A stretch of 64,000 nucleotides of DNA from Rhodoferax sp. (GCA_031291305.1 JARLJH010000027.1:62001-126000), one strand, 5' to 3'. Positions 1-11,327 are shown, numbered from the stretch's first letter. The notes: a model not told the origin generated them from the letters alone. Made by a program: numbers and translations.

Positions 1-1982
1 CCAATAAACAGGGCAAAGTCGCCAAACGGGTGGTGCACCATGAAAGTCCAGGCCGAGTTGCCACCCGGCAATTGCGGGCGACCGGGCCAGCGCAAGCTTG
101 ACAGCACCGGCGCGGGCAGGCGATCCAGCGCCAGACGGTGGTTGGCGCTATCGATCTGCAGCGGCTTGAGCGCAGACGGCGTATTGGATGTCACGCTGAG
201 CACCGAGCCCAGCACGCTGTTGGGGCGGTAGGTAGCCAGACCCTTGAGACCGGATTTCCAGGCTGCGCTGTACAGGTCCTGGAAGTCTTCGTAGGGGTAG
301 TCGGCAGGCACGTTCACGGTTTTGGAAATGGCCGTATCCACGTAGGGGGCGACGGCTGCCACCATTTCTTCGTGCGCCTGGGCGCTCATTTCCAGCGCGG
401 TGACAAAAGCCGGGGTGAGGGGAGTATCTTCGCCCTTGAGGTGGCGGTGCAGGCGCCAGGCGTGGTCTTCCACCGCGTATTCCTTGAAGCTGCCGTCGGG
501 CATGCGTTTCTTACGTGTGTAGGTCCAGCTGAAGGCGGGTTCGATACCATTGCTGGCGTTGTCGGCAAAGGCCAGGCTGATGGTGCCGGTGGGTGCAATC
601 GACAGCAGGTGAGAGTTGCGCAGGCCGGTTTTGCGGATGCGATCTTTCAGGCTGGCAGGCAGGCGGGAGGCAAAGGTCTGGCCGCTCAGGTACAGGTCAG
701 CGTTGAACAGCGGGAAGGCGCCACGCTCTTGGGCGAGGTCGGCTGATGCGGCATAAGACGTGTCGCGCATCAGAACAGAAATGCGCTGCGCCATGTCGCG
801 TGCTTGTTTGGTGTCGTAACGCAGGTTCAACATGATCAGCGCGTCACCCAGGCCGGTAAAGCCCAGGCCCACGCGACGTTTGCTGTTGGCCTCGGCTTGC
901 TGCTGTGGCAGTGGCCAGACGGTGGCATCGAGCACGTTGTCGAGCATGCGCACCGCCACGCGGGCCACATCAGCAAAGCCTTTGTCGTCAAAGCTGGCTT
1001 TCTCGGTAAAAGGGTTCTTGATGAAACGGGTCAGGTCGATCGAGCCCAGGCAGCAGCAACCGTAGGGCGGCAGCGGTTGCTCAGCACAAGGGTTGGTGCT
1101 GGCAATGGTTTCGCAGTAGGACAGGTTGTTGTCGCGGTTGATCTGGTCCAAAAACAGCACACCAGGTTCAGCATGGTCGTAGGTGGAGCGCATGATCTGA
1201 TCCCAAAGGGCCTTCGCCTTGAGCTTGCGGTACACCCAGATGCCGGTGTCCTTGTTCTGGAAGGCGCCGCTATCTTTTTGCTGCACGCCCGGCTCGGCAC
1301 GGTGGATCAGGGCAAAGTCGGCATCGTCTTGCACCGCTTGCATGAACTCGTCGGTCACGCCGACCGAGATATTGAAATTTTTCAGGTCGCCCTTGTCCTT
1401 GGCGTGGATGAATTCCTCAATGTCCGGATGGTCGCAACGCAGAACACCCATCTGTGCACCACGGCGGGCACCGGCGGATTCGACGGTTTCACACGAGCGG
1501 TCAAACACTCGCATGTAGCTCACTGGGCCGGAGGCACTGCTTTGCGTGCTGCCCACCCAGGCGCCGCGCGGGCGGATGCGCGAAAAGTCGTAACCCACGC
1601 CGCCGCCGCGGCGCATGGTCTCGGCGGCCTCGGTCAGCGCGGTGTAAATGCCGGGGTGGCCGTCTTCCACATGGGCAATGGAGTCGCCCACAGGTTGCAC
1701 AAAGCAGTTGATAAGGGTCGCGGACAGGTTAGTGCCGGCGGCTGACTGGATGCGACCGGCTGGCAGGAACCCGGCTTGCAGTGCTTCCAGGAACTTGCCT
1801 TCCCAGGCTTTTTGCTGCTCTGGCAACTCCACACTGGCCAAGGCATGGGCGACACGCTGGTTAACGTCGGCAATGCTGCGTTCGTCACCTTTGCTGTATT
1901 TTTCGATCAACACTTCTTCGCTGATCGGTTGGGGTGGGAGTGACAGAACCGTTTGAATTTGCTCGGGGGTGTGCAGTGCCAT
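1..1982 (-). CDS. nrdJ: Adenosylcobalamin-dependent (class II) ribonucleotide reductase, 5' part
   Basis: Reduces ribonucleotides to deoxyribonucleotides using a cobalamin-generated thiyl radical, so it works with or without oxygen. The ATG is at 1982 and about 660 codons lie in the window; the gene runs off the left edge, and class II enzymes of this type are usually 900-1000 residues. Visible motifs are [11 protein letters not shown] near residue 124 and NPCAEQPL near 297, which supplies the Asn-Cys-Glu active-site triad (C299 the radical cysteine). The partner cysteine of the redox pair is probably in INCF near residue 93. The last residues in the window ([10 protein letters not shown]) also fit NrdJ. 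The frame is open throughout. A tandem NrdR-like operator lies 95-140 bp upstream. Identity is firm. Confidence 0.95.
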   Translation of the reverse strand, partial: MALHTPEQIQTVLSLPPQPISEEVLIEKYSKGDERSIADVNQRVAHALASVELPEQQKAWEGKFLEALQAGFLPAGRIQSAAGTNLSATLINCFVQPVGDSIAHVEDGHPGIYTALTEAAETMRRGGGVGYDFSRIRPRGAWVGSTQSSASGPVSYMRVFDRSCETVESAGARRGAQMGVLRCDHPDIEEFIHAKDKGDLKNFNISVGVTDEFMQAVQDDADFALIHRAEPGVQQKDSGAFQNKDTGIWVYRKLKAKALWDQIMRSTYDHAEPGVLFLDQINRDNNLSYCETIASTNPCAEQPLPPYGCCCLGSIDLTRFIKNPFTEKASFDDKGFADVARVAVRMLDNVLDATVWPLPQQQAEANSKRRVGLGFTGLGDALIMLNLRYDTKQARDMAQRISVLMRDTSYAASADLAQERGAFPLFNADLYLSGQTFASRLPASLKDRIRKTGLRNSHLLSIAPTGTISLAFADNASNGIEPAFSWTYTRKKRMPDGSFKEYAVEDHAWRLHRHLKGEDTPLTPAFVTALEMSAQAHEEMVAAVAPYVDTAISKTVNVPADYPYEDFQDLYSAAWKSGLKGLATYRPNSVLGSVLSVTSNTPSALKPLQIDSANHRLALDRLPAPVLSSLRWPGRPQLPGGNSAWTFMVHHPFGDFALFI

Positions 1983-2076
1983 AAATGGGTCCTAAAAAGT
2001 GAGCGCAGAAGATAGAGCCGGACTGATGCAGAAGGGAAATTGACGCATCTTGCTTGATCAGTGAAGCTGCTTCTGA

Positions 2077-2123
2077 ACACTACCTATAGCGTTCAGGGGT
2101 GGAAATATTAACACCTATAGCGT
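2077..2123 (-). promoter_or_regulatory. Tandem NrdR-like boxes upstream of nrdJ
   Basis: Two copies of CCTATAGCGT lie exactly 31 bp apart (2083 and 2114). The outer 16-mer ACACTACCTATAGCGT at 2077-2092 matches 13 of 16 positions of the NrdR consensus as I remember it (ACACTATATATAGTGT); the second, at 2108-2123, matches about 9. NrdR boxes normally occur as pairs about 31 bp apart, on one face of the helix, upstream of RNR genes. This predicts repression of nrdJ by NrdR-(d)ATP. The nrdR gene is not in the window. Confidence 0.65.
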
Positions 2124-2174
2124 TAAATTTGAGCCAATGAAAACCCTACTGGCGACATTTTTTACACCTTATCT

Positions 2175-3542
2175 TCAAATCATTCCGTCGAACATCATCA
2201 CGTCCACCTCGTCGCCCGCAGCCACATTACCTTGAGCGTGGTGCAGCACGATCAGCCCGTTGGCTTGCACCATGGAACTGAGTACGCCCGAGCCTTGATT
2301 GCCCGTGGTGCTCACTTGCAGCGAGCCGTCTGGCGCGGTGCTGACGATGCCGCGCTGGTATTCGGTACGTCCAGGTTTCTTTCGGATCGGCTCGGAACTG
2401 TGGGCTTTGAGCATTGGTGGCGCGCTGGCGCTGCATCCCATCATCTTCAACAGGGCAGGTCGCACAAAGGCAAGAAACGTGACCATCACCGCCACCGGGT
2501 TGCCGGGCAAGCCAAACAGGATGGCCGAGCCTGTCGTTTTGCTATCGTAATCAGCGCTTACACCGCTTATTAATCGGGGGTTAGAGGCCAATTTATCTCT
2601 AAAAAGTTGGCCCACGGCCATCGGTCTACCGGGACGCATGGCGATGCGCCAGAACGCCACGTCACCCAGCTGTTTCATCATCGCTTTGGTGTAGTCGGCC
2701 TCGCCCACGCTGACGCCGCCGCTGGTGATGATGGCGTCGGCTTGCAGCGCGGCCTGTTCAAAAGTTGCCCGCAAGGCATCGGGTTCATCGCGCACCACGC
2801 CCAGGTCGATCACCTCGCAGCCCAGGCGGGTCAACAGGCCGAACACCGTGTAACGGTTGCTGTCATACACAGCACCTTCGCGAGGCGGCTCGCCCAGGCT
2901 CAGGATTTCGTTGCCGGTGGAAAAATAGGCCACTCTCAAAGTGCGCCGCACTGGCACAGTTTGAATGCCTAAACTGGCCACAAGCCCCAGTGCAGCGGGC
3001 GTTAGTAGCTCTCCTTTACGTAGCGCTGGCTGGCCCTGCATCAAGTCTTCGCCCCGGTGGCGACGGTTATCGCCGAGTTGGACGATGCCTGCTGGAAGGG
3101 TGATGTACTGATTGGCATCCGTGTTGGTTGCGTCCGTGGGGGGTGAAGGGGTCACAAACTCCTGAGGAACGACCGTGTCCAGGCCTGGTGGCATGACCGC
3201 GCCGGTCATGATCTTGAGGCATTCGCCGCTCTGCACGCTGCCAATCCAAGCTTTGCCCGCCAGTGCAGTCCCGACAACTTTCAGGCTCAAGCCACCGTCA
3301 GATTTCAGTTGTTTGCCATCAAAAGCATAGCCATCCATGGCTGAGTTGTCGTGCGGTGGCACACTGATGGGCGAGACGATGTCGGCGGCCAGCACCCGGC
3401 CCAGGGCCTGGAACACACCCACTTCCTGGGTTTGCGTGACCGGTTCAACCAGCTTGGATAAAAAGGCGTTGACGGTCTCGGCGCTGAGCGCCTGAGGGTC
3501 GTAGCCCGCTAGTTCGGCGGCAATCTGGTCCAGGGTTTTCAT
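2175..3542 (-). CDS. moeA: Molybdopterin molybdenumtransferase MoeA
   Basis: Inserts molybdate into adenylated molybdopterin, the last common step of molybdenum cofactor synthesis. The product is 455 residues against about 400-410 for E. coli MoeA. Family motifs are the N-terminal PPHDNSAMDGYA, central TSGGVSVGEADYTK and LFGLPGNPVAVMVTF. The ATG overlaps the mobA stop by four bases (3539-3542), so the genes are translationally coupled. Oddity: about 25 extra residues just before the FGLPGNP motif (DKLASNPRLI to GSA) are encoded by a copy of the dispersed palindromic repeat at 2536-2597. The reading frame stays open across it, so the gene is probably functional with a longer loop. Confidence 0.95.
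   Translation of the reverse strand: MKTLDQIAAELAGYDPQALSAETVNAFLSKLVEPVTQTQEVGVFQALGRVLAADIVSPISVPPHDNSAMDGYAFDGKQLKSDGGLSLKVVGTALAGKAWIGSVQSGECLKIMTGAVMPPGLDTVVPQEFVTPSPPTDATNTDANQYITLPAGIVQLGDNRRHRGEDLMQGQPALRKGELLTPAALGLVASLGIQTVPVRRTLRVAYFSTGNEILSLGEPPREGAVYDSNRYTVFGLLTRLGCEVIDLGVVRDEPDALRATFEQAALQADAIITSGGVSVGEADYTKAMMKQLGDVAFWRIAMRPGRPMAVGQLFRDKLASNPRLISGVSADYDSKTTGSAILFGLPGNPVAVMVTFLAFVRPALLKMMGCSASAPPMLKAHSSEPIRKKPGRTEYQRGIVSTAPDGSLQVSTTGNQGSGVLSSMVQANGLIVLHHAQGNVAAGDEVDVMMFDGMI
2536..2597. repeat. Dispersed palindromic repeat copy inside moeA
   Basis: Read on the minus strand, the segment contains AAATTGGCCTCTAACCCC, then ATAAGCG and a GATAGCAAAA end. It matches the intergenic copy at 31715-31764 at its left end (AAATTGGCCTCTAGCCC) and, less closely, at its right. 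It sits in frame in moeA and adds residues absent from other MoeA proteins I know. Confidence 0.6.
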
Positions 3543-4171
3543 GGGGTTTGGCTCTCTAACTGGTGCAATTCGTTCAGGGTGTTGGCATTGGAAAAGGCTT
3601 GCGCGTTGTCTTCTGGCTGGTCAAACCGCGCCAGGGCCGTGGTGTGCAGATCGCACCAGTCCTGCACTCTGTGCCTGCCGCTTTGGATAAATTGGCTTAG
3701 ATCAGGCAAAAGACTCACGCGCATCAGGCAAAACACGGGTTGCGCCCGTAACGGCATCTGGCCATGACCATCAGACTGTGGTGCCACCGCGATCGCCAGA
3801 TCGGCGTGTTCGGCCTCCAGCGTGGTAGCCAAACGCTGTGCCAGATCCAGTGGAAACAGTGGCACATCGCACGGCACGGTCAGCAGGTAGGGCGTCTGGC
3901 AGTGTGCCAGCCCGGTCAAAAAACCCGCCAGCGGCCCGGCGTAGTCTGAATCTGCATCGGGCCACACCGGGACACCCAGGGCCTCATAGTCCAGCAGATG
4001 TCGGTTGGCATTGATGGCCAGCGACCCGACGCCACCGCCCGCGCGCAGGCGGTTCAGTGTATGCATTGCCAGCGAAACGCCTTGAAAGCTTTGCAGGCCC
4101 TTGTCCGCACCGCCCATGCGCAAGCCACGTCCGCCCGCCAGAATCAGGCCGGTGATGTCTTTGGCATTCAT
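3539..4171 (-). CDS. mobA: Molybdenum cofactor guanylyltransferase MobA
   Basis: Transfers GMP from GTP to Mo-molybdopterin, giving the guanine dinucleotide form used by DMSO reductase-family enzymes such as nitrate reductases and formate dehydrogenases. The 210 residues are a usual MobA length. The N-terminus carries the nucleotidyltransferase loop LILAGGRGLRMGGADKGL (residues 9-26), and VPCDVPLFP is the mid-domain Asp motif that binds metal. It lies between moaA (6-bp gap) and moeA (4-bp overlap) in one operon. The E. coli-type partner mobB is not present here. Confidence 0.94.
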   Translation of the reverse strand: MNAKDITGLILAGGRGLRMGGADKGLQSFQGVSLAMHTLNRLRAGGGVGSLAINANRHLLDYEALGVPVWPDADSDYAGPLAGFLTGLAHCQTPYLLTVPCDVPLFPLDLAQRLATTLEAEHADLAIAVAPQSDGHGQMPLRAQPVFCLMRVSLLPDLSQFIQSGRHRVQDWCDLHTTALARFDQPEDNAQAFSNANTLNELHQLESQTP

Positions 4172-4177
4172 GCTGGG

Positions 4178-5341
4178 TCATCCGCCGATGTAGCTCATCT
4201 CAACCCGCTTGACCGCTGGACCGGTGTCTGGCCCCATCAACTGGCGCTGCTGCGAGTAGTTGTCTCGACGGCCCTGCCAGATGTGACCGATGGCGTTGAT
4301 CAGGTCGGCGTCTGACGCCTCACCGCGCAGCAGATGGCGCAAGTCGTAGCCTTTCTCTGCAAACAGGCACAGGTAAAGTTGCCCCTCGGTCGACAGCCGT
4401 GCCCGGTTGCAGTCACTGCAAAATGCCTGCGTCACGCTGCTGATCACGCCGATTTCGCCCAGCGATGGGTCATGCCGACGCCCCTGCGCGTCGGCATAGC
4501 CCCAGCGCTGTGCGGTCTCACCGGGCTGGGTCGGCTCCAACGCTACCAACGGGAGTTCGGACTGAAGCAGGCGGATGACATCGGCCGACGGCAGCACCTC
4601 GTCCATACGCCAGCCGTTGGTGGCACCCACGTCCATGTACTCGATGAAGCGCAGCACCATGCCGCTGCCGCGGAAATATCGGGCCATCGGCAGAATCTGC
4701 TGCTCATTGGTACCGCGTTTGACCACCATGTTGATCTTGATCGGCCCCAGTCCGGCTGCGCGGGCGGCTTCAATGCCTGCCAGGACATCGGCCACCGGAA
4801 AGTCCACGTCGTTCATGCGACGAAACACGGCATTGTCCAGCGCGTCCAGGCTGACGGTGATGCGCTGCAGCCCGGCGTCTTTCAGGGCTTGTGCCTTGCG
4901 CGTCAGTAGCGAACCGTTGGTGGTCAGAGTCAGATCCAGCGGCTTGCCATCCAGAGTGCGTAGCGCTGCAAGTTGCTCAACCAACCTCTCCAGATGTTTG
5001 CGCAGCAAGGGCTCGCCGCCGGTCAGGCGGATTTTTTGCACACCATGGGCGATGAACTGGCGTGTCAGGCGGGTGATTTCCTCAAAGCTGAGCAGGGCGG
5101 AGTGCGGCAGATAGGCATAGTCTTTATCAAAAATTTCCTTGGGCATGCAGTAATTGCAGCGGAAATTGCATCGGTCGGTGACGCTGATGCGCAGGTCGCG
5201 CAAGGGGCGGCCGCGCTGGTCAGCCAGCAGTCCATTGGCGGAGATTCGCAAATCGTCTCGAAGCGCAGCATCTGGCAGGGTCAGAGCCGAGGGACGCAGG
5301 TCTTGCAATGGAATCACGCGGTGCGTGTGGGGATCTGACAT
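4178..5341 (-). CDS. moaA: GTP 3',8-cyclase MoaA
   Basis: Radical SAM enzyme that rearranges GTP to 3',8-cyclo-GTP, the first step of molybdopterin synthesis. The 387 residues carry the N-terminal cluster motif CNFRCNYC (C58, C62, C65), which binds the SAM-cleaving 4Fe-4S cluster. A C-terminal set [14 protein letters not shown] plus a later Cys in LYLCLF binds the substrate cluster, and the protein ends in the usual Gly-Gly. About 45 residues precede the core, somewhat more than in E. coli MoaA. It is the first gene of moaA-mobA-moeA. moaC, moaD and moaE are not in the window. Confidence 0.96.
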   Translation of the reverse strand: MSDPHTHRVIPLQDLRPSALTLPDAALRDDLRISANGLLADQRGRPLRDLRISVTDRCNFRCNYCMPKEIFDKDYAYLPHSALLSFEEITRLTRQFIAHGVQKIRLTGGEPLLRKHLERLVEQLAALRTLDGKPLDLTLTTNGSLLTRKAQALKDAGLQRITVSLDALDNAVFRRMNDVDFPVADVLAGIEAARAAGLGPIKINMVVKRGTNEQQILPMARYFRGSGMVLRFIEYMDVGATNGWRMDEVLPSADVIRLLQSELPLVALEPTQPGETAQRWGYADAQGRRHDPSLGEIGVISSVTQAFCSDCNRARLSTEGQLYLCLFAEKGYDLRHLLRGEASDADLINAIGHIWQGRRDNYSQQRQLMGPDTGPAVKRVEMSYIGG

Positions 5342-5463
5342 GAGGGGTGATTTGGAAACAGGGAGGATATGGCGTGGTGATCAAGGCGATGCATCACAGC
5401 GGGATTTTGTCACGCACGCTGTTCTTTTACGGTTAGGGTTTTTCCGACCGGGTCCTCGGCGAC

Positions 5464-5494
5464 AAAAAAGCCCGCGCAAGGCGGGCTTTTTTGG
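5464..5494 (-). terminator. Rho-independent terminator after hppA
   Basis: AAAAAAGCCCGC, a 4-base loop region and GCGGGCTTTTTT form a GC-rich stem flanked by A and T runs. It lies just downstream of the hppA stop. The symmetric A/T flanks would let it work on either strand, but moaA reads away from it. Confidence 0.88.
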
Positions 5495-5513
5495 GTGGAG
5501 AAAAGCGAACCGC

Positions 5514-7577
<2,064 letters not shown>

Positions 7578-7806
7578 AAATGAGATCTCCTGTCGTTGTT
7601 TCGCGAGGTGGTGGTGCAGCGCTAGCGGCACCACCGCTGCGTTGCTTCCTCGGCGAGACTCCGGACGATGCCTGAGCATGACGATTGGCCAACGCCTCGG
7701 ACTTTAACGCCAAAAAAGCGTTTTTTTGGTGCACAGCAAGTGGTGAGTAAGCTAAATCGGCGTTAATCTCAACCGTTTCTGATTTAACTCAAACCGAACA
7801 CTTACC
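7578..7806. promoter_or_regulatory. Divergent promoter region hppA/ppa
   Basis: This stretch separates the two divergently transcribed pyrophosphatase genes and must hold both promoters. I see an A/T-rich patch with a run of seven T at about 7721-7727 and no convincing operator palindrome. No small gene is evident. Confidence 0.5.
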
Positions 7807-8343
7807 ATGTCCCTCGATAACGTAACCCCTGGCAAAAAAGTCCCTGACGAATTCAACGTGATCATCGAAATCCCGATGAACGCAGACCCGATCAAGTACG
7901 AGGTTGACCACGAAACACACGCGATTTTTGTGGACCGTTTCATGAGCACGGCCATGCACTACCCCACCAACTATGGCTACGTGCCACAGACCATCAGCGG
8001 TGACGGTGACCCGGTCGACGTGCTGGTGATCACCCCTGTGCCGCTGATTCCAGGTGTGGTGGTGACCTGCCGCGCCATCGGCATTCTGAAGATGGAAGAT
8101 GAGGCCGGCATGGACGGCAAGGTGCTGGCGGTGCCCATCGACAAGATCCTGTCGCTTTATAGCAGTTGGCAAAAGCCCGACGACCTGAGTCCTTTCCGCT
8201 TGAAAACCATTGCCCACTTCTTTGAGCATTACAAAGACCTCGAAGTCGGCAAATGGGTCAAGGTTCTGGGCTGGGAAGGCCCTGAATCGGCTCGGCAGGA
8301 AATCGTGGAAGGCATTGCCAACTACAACAAGGCTGCCAAGTAA
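7807..8343 (+). CDS. ppa: Soluble inorganic pyrophosphatase (family I)
   Basis: Cytoplasmic hydrolysis of PPi to phosphate, which pulls biosynthetic reactions forward. The 178 residues are the normal bacterial family I length. The signature DGDPVDVLV carries the metal-binding aspartates, and the N-terminal [10 protein letters not shown] and YGYVPQT segments are typical. It is monocistronic and followed by a palindromic repeat and a strong terminator. Its divergent neighbour hppA uses the same substrate but conserves the energy, so the pair may represent alternative ways of handling PPi. Confidence 0.97.
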   Translation: MSLDNVTPGKKVPDEFNVIIEIPMNADPIKYEVDHETHAIFVDRFMSTAMHYPTNYGYVPQTISGDGDPVDVLVITPVPLIPGVVVTCRAIGILKMEDEAGMDGKVLAVPIDKILSLYSSWQKPDDLSPFRLKTIAHFFEHYKDLEVGKWVKVLGWEGPESARQEIVEGIANYNKAAK

Positions 8344-8349
8344 TCAGGA

Positions 8350-8400
8350 TATTTTTGGCATGTAACCCTTATGAATAGAGGGTGTGTAGCTCTTAAAAAT
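8350..8400. repeat. Divergent copy of the dispersed palindromic repeat
   Basis: The segment reads GGCATGTAACCCTTATG, a spacer, then GGGTGTGTAGCTCTTAAAA, resembling the family pattern (GGCCTCTAGCCCTTAT ... AAGGGCTAGTAGCTAT). It lies between the ppa stop and its terminator. Confidence 0.45.
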
Positions 8401-8410
8401 GTAGTATTCC

Positions 8411-8446
8411 AAGCGCCTGTACGTGGTAACACGGCAGGCGCTTTTT
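8411..8446 (+). terminator. Rho-independent terminator after ppa
   Basis: AAGCGCCTG and CAGGCGCTTTTT form an 8-9 bp stem around a 15-base loop, followed by five T. It is placed correctly for ppa. Confidence 0.85.
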
Positions 8447-8528
8447 GCTGGGTGATTGGCGCTGTGCATCACCGGATGGTGGCCGCCTTAAACTCCAGAG
8501 TCCGCATTTTTAAAGGATGGTGAGCCAC

Positions 8529-9383
8529 ATGAAACTATTGCGTTTTGGGCCAGCTGGCCATGAAAAACCCGGAGTGTTGGATGCCGATGGGAGAGTGCGG
8601 GATTTGAGCGGTGTCGTGACCGATATCGGCGGAGCAGTGCTACTGCCAGCCAGCCTGACGCGATTACGTACCCTGGATCTGACCAGCTTGCCGCTGGTGC
8701 CGGGTGTGCCACAGCAGGATTTGCGCTTGGGGCCGTGTGTTGCCCATGTGGGCAAATGCATCTGCATCGGCTTGAACTACGCTGATCATGCAGCCGAATC
8801 TGGTATGCCAGTACCGCCTGAGCCGGTGGTGTTCAATAAATGGACCAGCGCCATCATCGGTCCGGATGACGAGGTGGAAATCCCACGGGGATCGCTCAAG
8901 ACTGACTGGGAAGTGGAACTGGCCGTCGTCATCGGCCTGGGTGGGCGCTATATCGACGAGACCGACGCGATGCTTCACGTGGCAGGTTACTGCGTGATGA
9001 ACGATGTGTCCGAGCGCGAGTACCAGCTCAACCGCAGCGGCACCTGGGACAAAGGTAAAGGTTGCGACACGTTTGGCCCGCTGGGCCCATGGCTGGTGAC
9101 TGCCGATGAGGTGCCCGACCCGCAGGCGCGCAAACTCTGGCTGGAAGTGGATGGCCACCGCTATCAGAACGGCAGTACCGCTACCATGGTTTACAAGGTG
9201 CCGTTCCTGATCAGCTATCTGAGCCAATTCATGAGCTTGCAGCCAGGGGACGTAATCTCAACCGGCACGCCACCGGGTGTCGGCATGGGCCACAAGCCTC
9301 CGGTCTATTTGCGCGCCGGGCAAACCATGCGCTTGAGCGTCGAAGGGCTGGGCGTGCAGACGCAGCGGGTGGTGCAGGCGTAA
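8529..9383 (+). CDS. Fumarylacetoacetate hydrolase (FAH) family protein
   Basis: Member of the FAH family, whose enzymes cleave C-C bonds in or decarboxylate beta-diketo acids in aromatic and sugar-acid catabolism. From the ATG at 8529 the product is 284 residues starting MKLLRFGPAG, the typical family N-terminus; a start 12 bases earlier is possible. Family motifs are GLNYADHAAE, PVVFNKW, DWEVELAVVIG (metal-binding acidic residues) and QPGDVISTGTPPGVG near the C-terminus. Relatives are often annotated ureidoglycolate lyase or 2,4-diketo-3-deoxy-L-fuconate hydrolase. No neighbouring catabolic gene fixes the substrate, so it is left unassigned. Confidence 0.88.
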   Translation: MKLLRFGPAGHEKPGVLDADGRVRDLSGVVTDIGGAVLLPASLTRLRTLDLTSLPLVPGVPQQDLRLGPCVAHVGKCICIGLNYADHAAESGMPVPPEPVVFNKWTSAIIGPDDEVEIPRGSLKTDWEVELAVVIGLGGRYIDETDAMLHVAGYCVMNDVSEREYQLNRSGTWDKGKGCDTFGPLGPWLVTADEVPDPQARKLWLEVDGHRYQNGSTATMVYKVPFLISYLSQFMSLQPGDVISTGTPPGVGMGHKPPVYLRAGQTMRLSVEGLGVQTQRVVQA

Positions 9384-9413
9384 GTGGCGGGATCGACCTG
9401 GGAAAACGTTGAT

Positions 9414-9614
9414 CTACTCGATCACCGACAGCTCAGTCGCCGGGATCATGCTGGAGCCACCGCGCGGCCATTCGACCAGCACGCCGCTCTCCGTCTTGGC
9501 CACTACACAGCCGTCAGTGCGCTTGATTGATCCGCCACTGATATGGTTTACACGTTCACCCGGTTTGAAGCTTGGCTCGGTGAACAAAGATTTGAGGAAA
9601 AGTTGAAAGCTCAT
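9414..9614 (-). CDS. Small protein of unknown function, 66 residues
   Basis: I do not recognise a named family. The frame encodes 66 residues with short beta-prone segments and many Gly/Pro turns (FKPGERVNHISGG, VLVEWPRGG), which could suit a small SH3-like barrel; that is a guess. A modest purine-rich site (AAGAGAA) precedes the ATG at 9614. Codon choice looks ordinary for the region. A perfect 14-bp palindrome lies about 50 bp upstream (9666-9679), at a plausible promoter position. It converges with the FAH gene, with the stops 30 bp apart. Confidence 0.5.
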   Translation of the reverse strand: MSFQLFLKSLFTEPSFKPGERVNHISGGSIKRTDGCVVAKTESGVLVEWPRGGSSMIPATELSVIE

Positions 9615-10076
9615 GACAGTTCTCTTAAAAAGCGAGGTTCAAGGCGATGAAGTCGCTCCACATGTTAGGGTATACCCTAGTATCGCACGAGATTGATGCA
9701 TTCGCACCAAAAACAACCATATTTAGCGAGCATTGCCAAATTTGTTGCACCATAGAAGTGCCAAATACATCCGAATGAGCAATAGTTGCCAAGCCCAATT
9801 CGCACGCCAGCGCCAAGGACCGTGAACCATGCGGTGAAAGGGCAAAGCTGTTGCCGCTCAGAGTTTTTTTTTGATTAGGGCAGCCAGAATTCGACCAGGT
9901 CCGCCTGGAGTTTTTGCGGACCATGTGCGCTTAGGCAGACGGCCTCATGCGCGCTTCGCTTTGCGAAATCGGCTCCCTGCCTGATCCTCCAGCCTTCTGC
10001 GAGCGATAACCTGTTGGCGGCGAACTTACCCACTGCTAGCCAAAACCTGAGACTTCACTGGGCCTGAAACCATAAA
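9615..10076. other. Gene-poor intergenic stretch of about 460 bp
   Basis: No frame here looks like a real protein. The one 99-codon minus-strand frame (9625-9924) has no recognisable motif and atypical composition. Base composition is less GC-rich than the neighbours in the first 250 bp. It contains the palindrome TAGGGTATACCCTA (9666-9679) and an inverted repeat CCAGGTCCGCCTGG near 9896-9909. It may be a decayed gene or a regulatory spacer. Confidence 0.5.
9666..9679. promoter_or_regulatory. Perfect 14-bp palindrome, candidate operator
   Basis: TAGGGTATACCCTA is a perfect inverted repeat without a spacer, about 50 bp upstream of the small minus-strand gene that starts at 9614. Position and symmetry fit the operator of a dimeric regulator. 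I cannot name the regulator. Confidence 0.4.
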
Positions 10077-11312
10077 TCAGCTTTGGGGCAGTGCCTTGAA
10101 CGGGCTATGCCGCTCCAGCTCATTCACGTACTGGCCGATGCCTTCGCGCTCCTGGGTCAAAAAGTCGTCCACCGCGGCAAAAAACTGCGGGTGCGCCAGC
10201 CAGTGGGCGCTGGTGGTGGTCACCGGCAGCAGGGCGCGGGCGAGTTTGTGTTCGCCTTGCGCGCCACCTTCAAAACGTTGGTAGCCATGTTCAATGCACC
10301 AGGCCAGCGGCTGGTAGTAACAGGCCTCGAAGTGCAGGCAGTCCACCCGCTCCAGCGCTCCCCAGTAGCGGCCGTAAGCGACATGTTCTATATCTTTTGG
10401 GCGGAACTCCAAGTCCAGGCCTCTAGCCCTTATGTTGCTTGCGTTAATAGCTAGCAAACTGGCAGCAATCGGCTGGCCATTCTGTTCAGCGATGAACAGC
10501 ACCCAGTCCTCGGGCATGTCGGCGGCCATGCGCCCGAAGAAGGCGCGGTTGAAATAGGGTGGGTTGCCGTGTTCAAAGTAGGTGCGCTCATAGCAGCGGT
10601 AGAAAAAGTCCCAGTCATTGGGCGTGATGGCCGCACCTTCCATGACCCGAAACGTCACGCCAGCCTCGGCTACCTTGCGCCGCTCCTGGCGGATCTTTTT
10701 GCGCTTGTCCTGCGACAGGCTGGTCAGAAAGGCGTCAAAGCTGGTGTAGCCGGGCTCGGTGTTGGACCAGTGAAACTGGATGGTGTGGCGCAGCAGCATG
10801 CCCGCCTGCGTCAGCGCCGTGACATCCTCGTCGCTGGCAAACAGGGTGTGCAGTCCGGTGAGCCGTTGCTGCGCGCACCAGTTCAGCAGGGTTTGGACCA
10901 GTGCCAGCCGATCTTCAGGCGTGCGTGCCATCAGCCGACTACCTGGCACCGGGATGAACGGCACGGCACACACGGCCTTGGGGTGGTATTTCAGGCCATG
11001 CTGGTTGTAGGCCCGCGCCCAGCCCCAGTCAAAGACAAATTCGCCTTGTGAGTGCGATTTGATGTAGATCGCGCAAGCGGCCTGCAAGTTGCCGTGGCGC
11101 TCCAGCAGAAAAAATTTGGGTGTCCAGCCTGTGTCCGCTGTGGCGCAGCCGGTGGTGTGCAGGGCGCTTAAAAAAGCGTGGCGCATGAAGGGCGTGGGGT
11201 GGCTCTGAGTCAGCAGCAAGGCATCCCAGGCGTCGGCGTTGACCTGCAAGGGCGAATCTGCCACCTGAATGACATAATCATTTGACGCCGACATTGGCAT
11301 GTTTTCCATCAT
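10077..11312 (-). CDS. GNAT-fold protein of the DUF482 (FemAB-like) family
   Basis: The 411-residue product resembles DUF482 proteins, which have a GNAT-type acyltransferase fold and are often annotated as peptidoglycan-related; the substrate is unknown. Typical segments are HPTPFMRHAFLSAL near the N-terminus, CYYQPLAWCIEHG and FEGGAQGEHKLARALLP towards the C-terminus. ATG 11312 was chosen because AAAGG sits 8 bases upstream; a longer frame would run into nadE. Only 15 bp separate it from divergent nadE. A copy of the dispersed repeat (10415-10460) encodes a stretch around NASNIRARG that looks like an in-frame insertion before the YGRYWGA motif. Confidence 0.8.
   Translation of the reverse strand: MMENMPMSASNDYVIQVADSPLQVNADAWDALLLTQSHPTPFMRHAFLSALHTTGCATADTGWTPKFFLLERHGNLQAACAIYIKSHSQGEFVFDWGWARAYNQHGLKYHPKAVCAVPFIPVPGSRLMARTPEDRLALVQTLLNWCAQQRLTGLHTLFASDEDVTALTQAGMLLRHTIQFHWSNTEPGYTSFDAFLTSLSQDKRKKIRQERRKVAEAGVTFRVMEGAAITPNDWDFFYRCYERTYFEHGNPPYFNRAFFGRMAADMPEDWVLFIAEQNGQPIAASLLAINASNIRARGLDLEFRPKDIEHVAYGRYWGALERVDCLHFEACYYQPLAWCIEHGYQRFEGGAQGEHKLARALLPVTTTSAHWLAHPQFFAAVDDFLTQEREGIGQYVNELERHSPFKALPQS
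10415..10460. repeat. Dispersed palindromic repeat copy inside the DUF482 gene
   Basis: The segment reads CAGGCCTCTAGCCCTTATG, a short spacer, then GCGTTAATAGCTAGCAAA. Both halves are typical of the family. It is in frame and open on the minus strand. Confidence 0.6.
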
Positions 11313-11327
11313 TGCACTGACCTTTTC

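Noticed and set aside
138-746. Plus-strand frames opposite nrdJ
   Set aside because: They are antisense to a clearly coding minus-strand frame with RNR motifs, and show no motif of their own.
7578-7679. N-terminal extension of HppA to an ATG at 7679
   Set aside because: The extra 34 residues are Arg/His-rich and non-membrane, while ATG 7577 has a good ribosome site and a normal first helix.
9625-9924. 99-codon minus-strand frame
   Set aside because: No recognisable motif, atypical residue mix, and no clear ribosome site; it covers the palindrome that looks regulatory.
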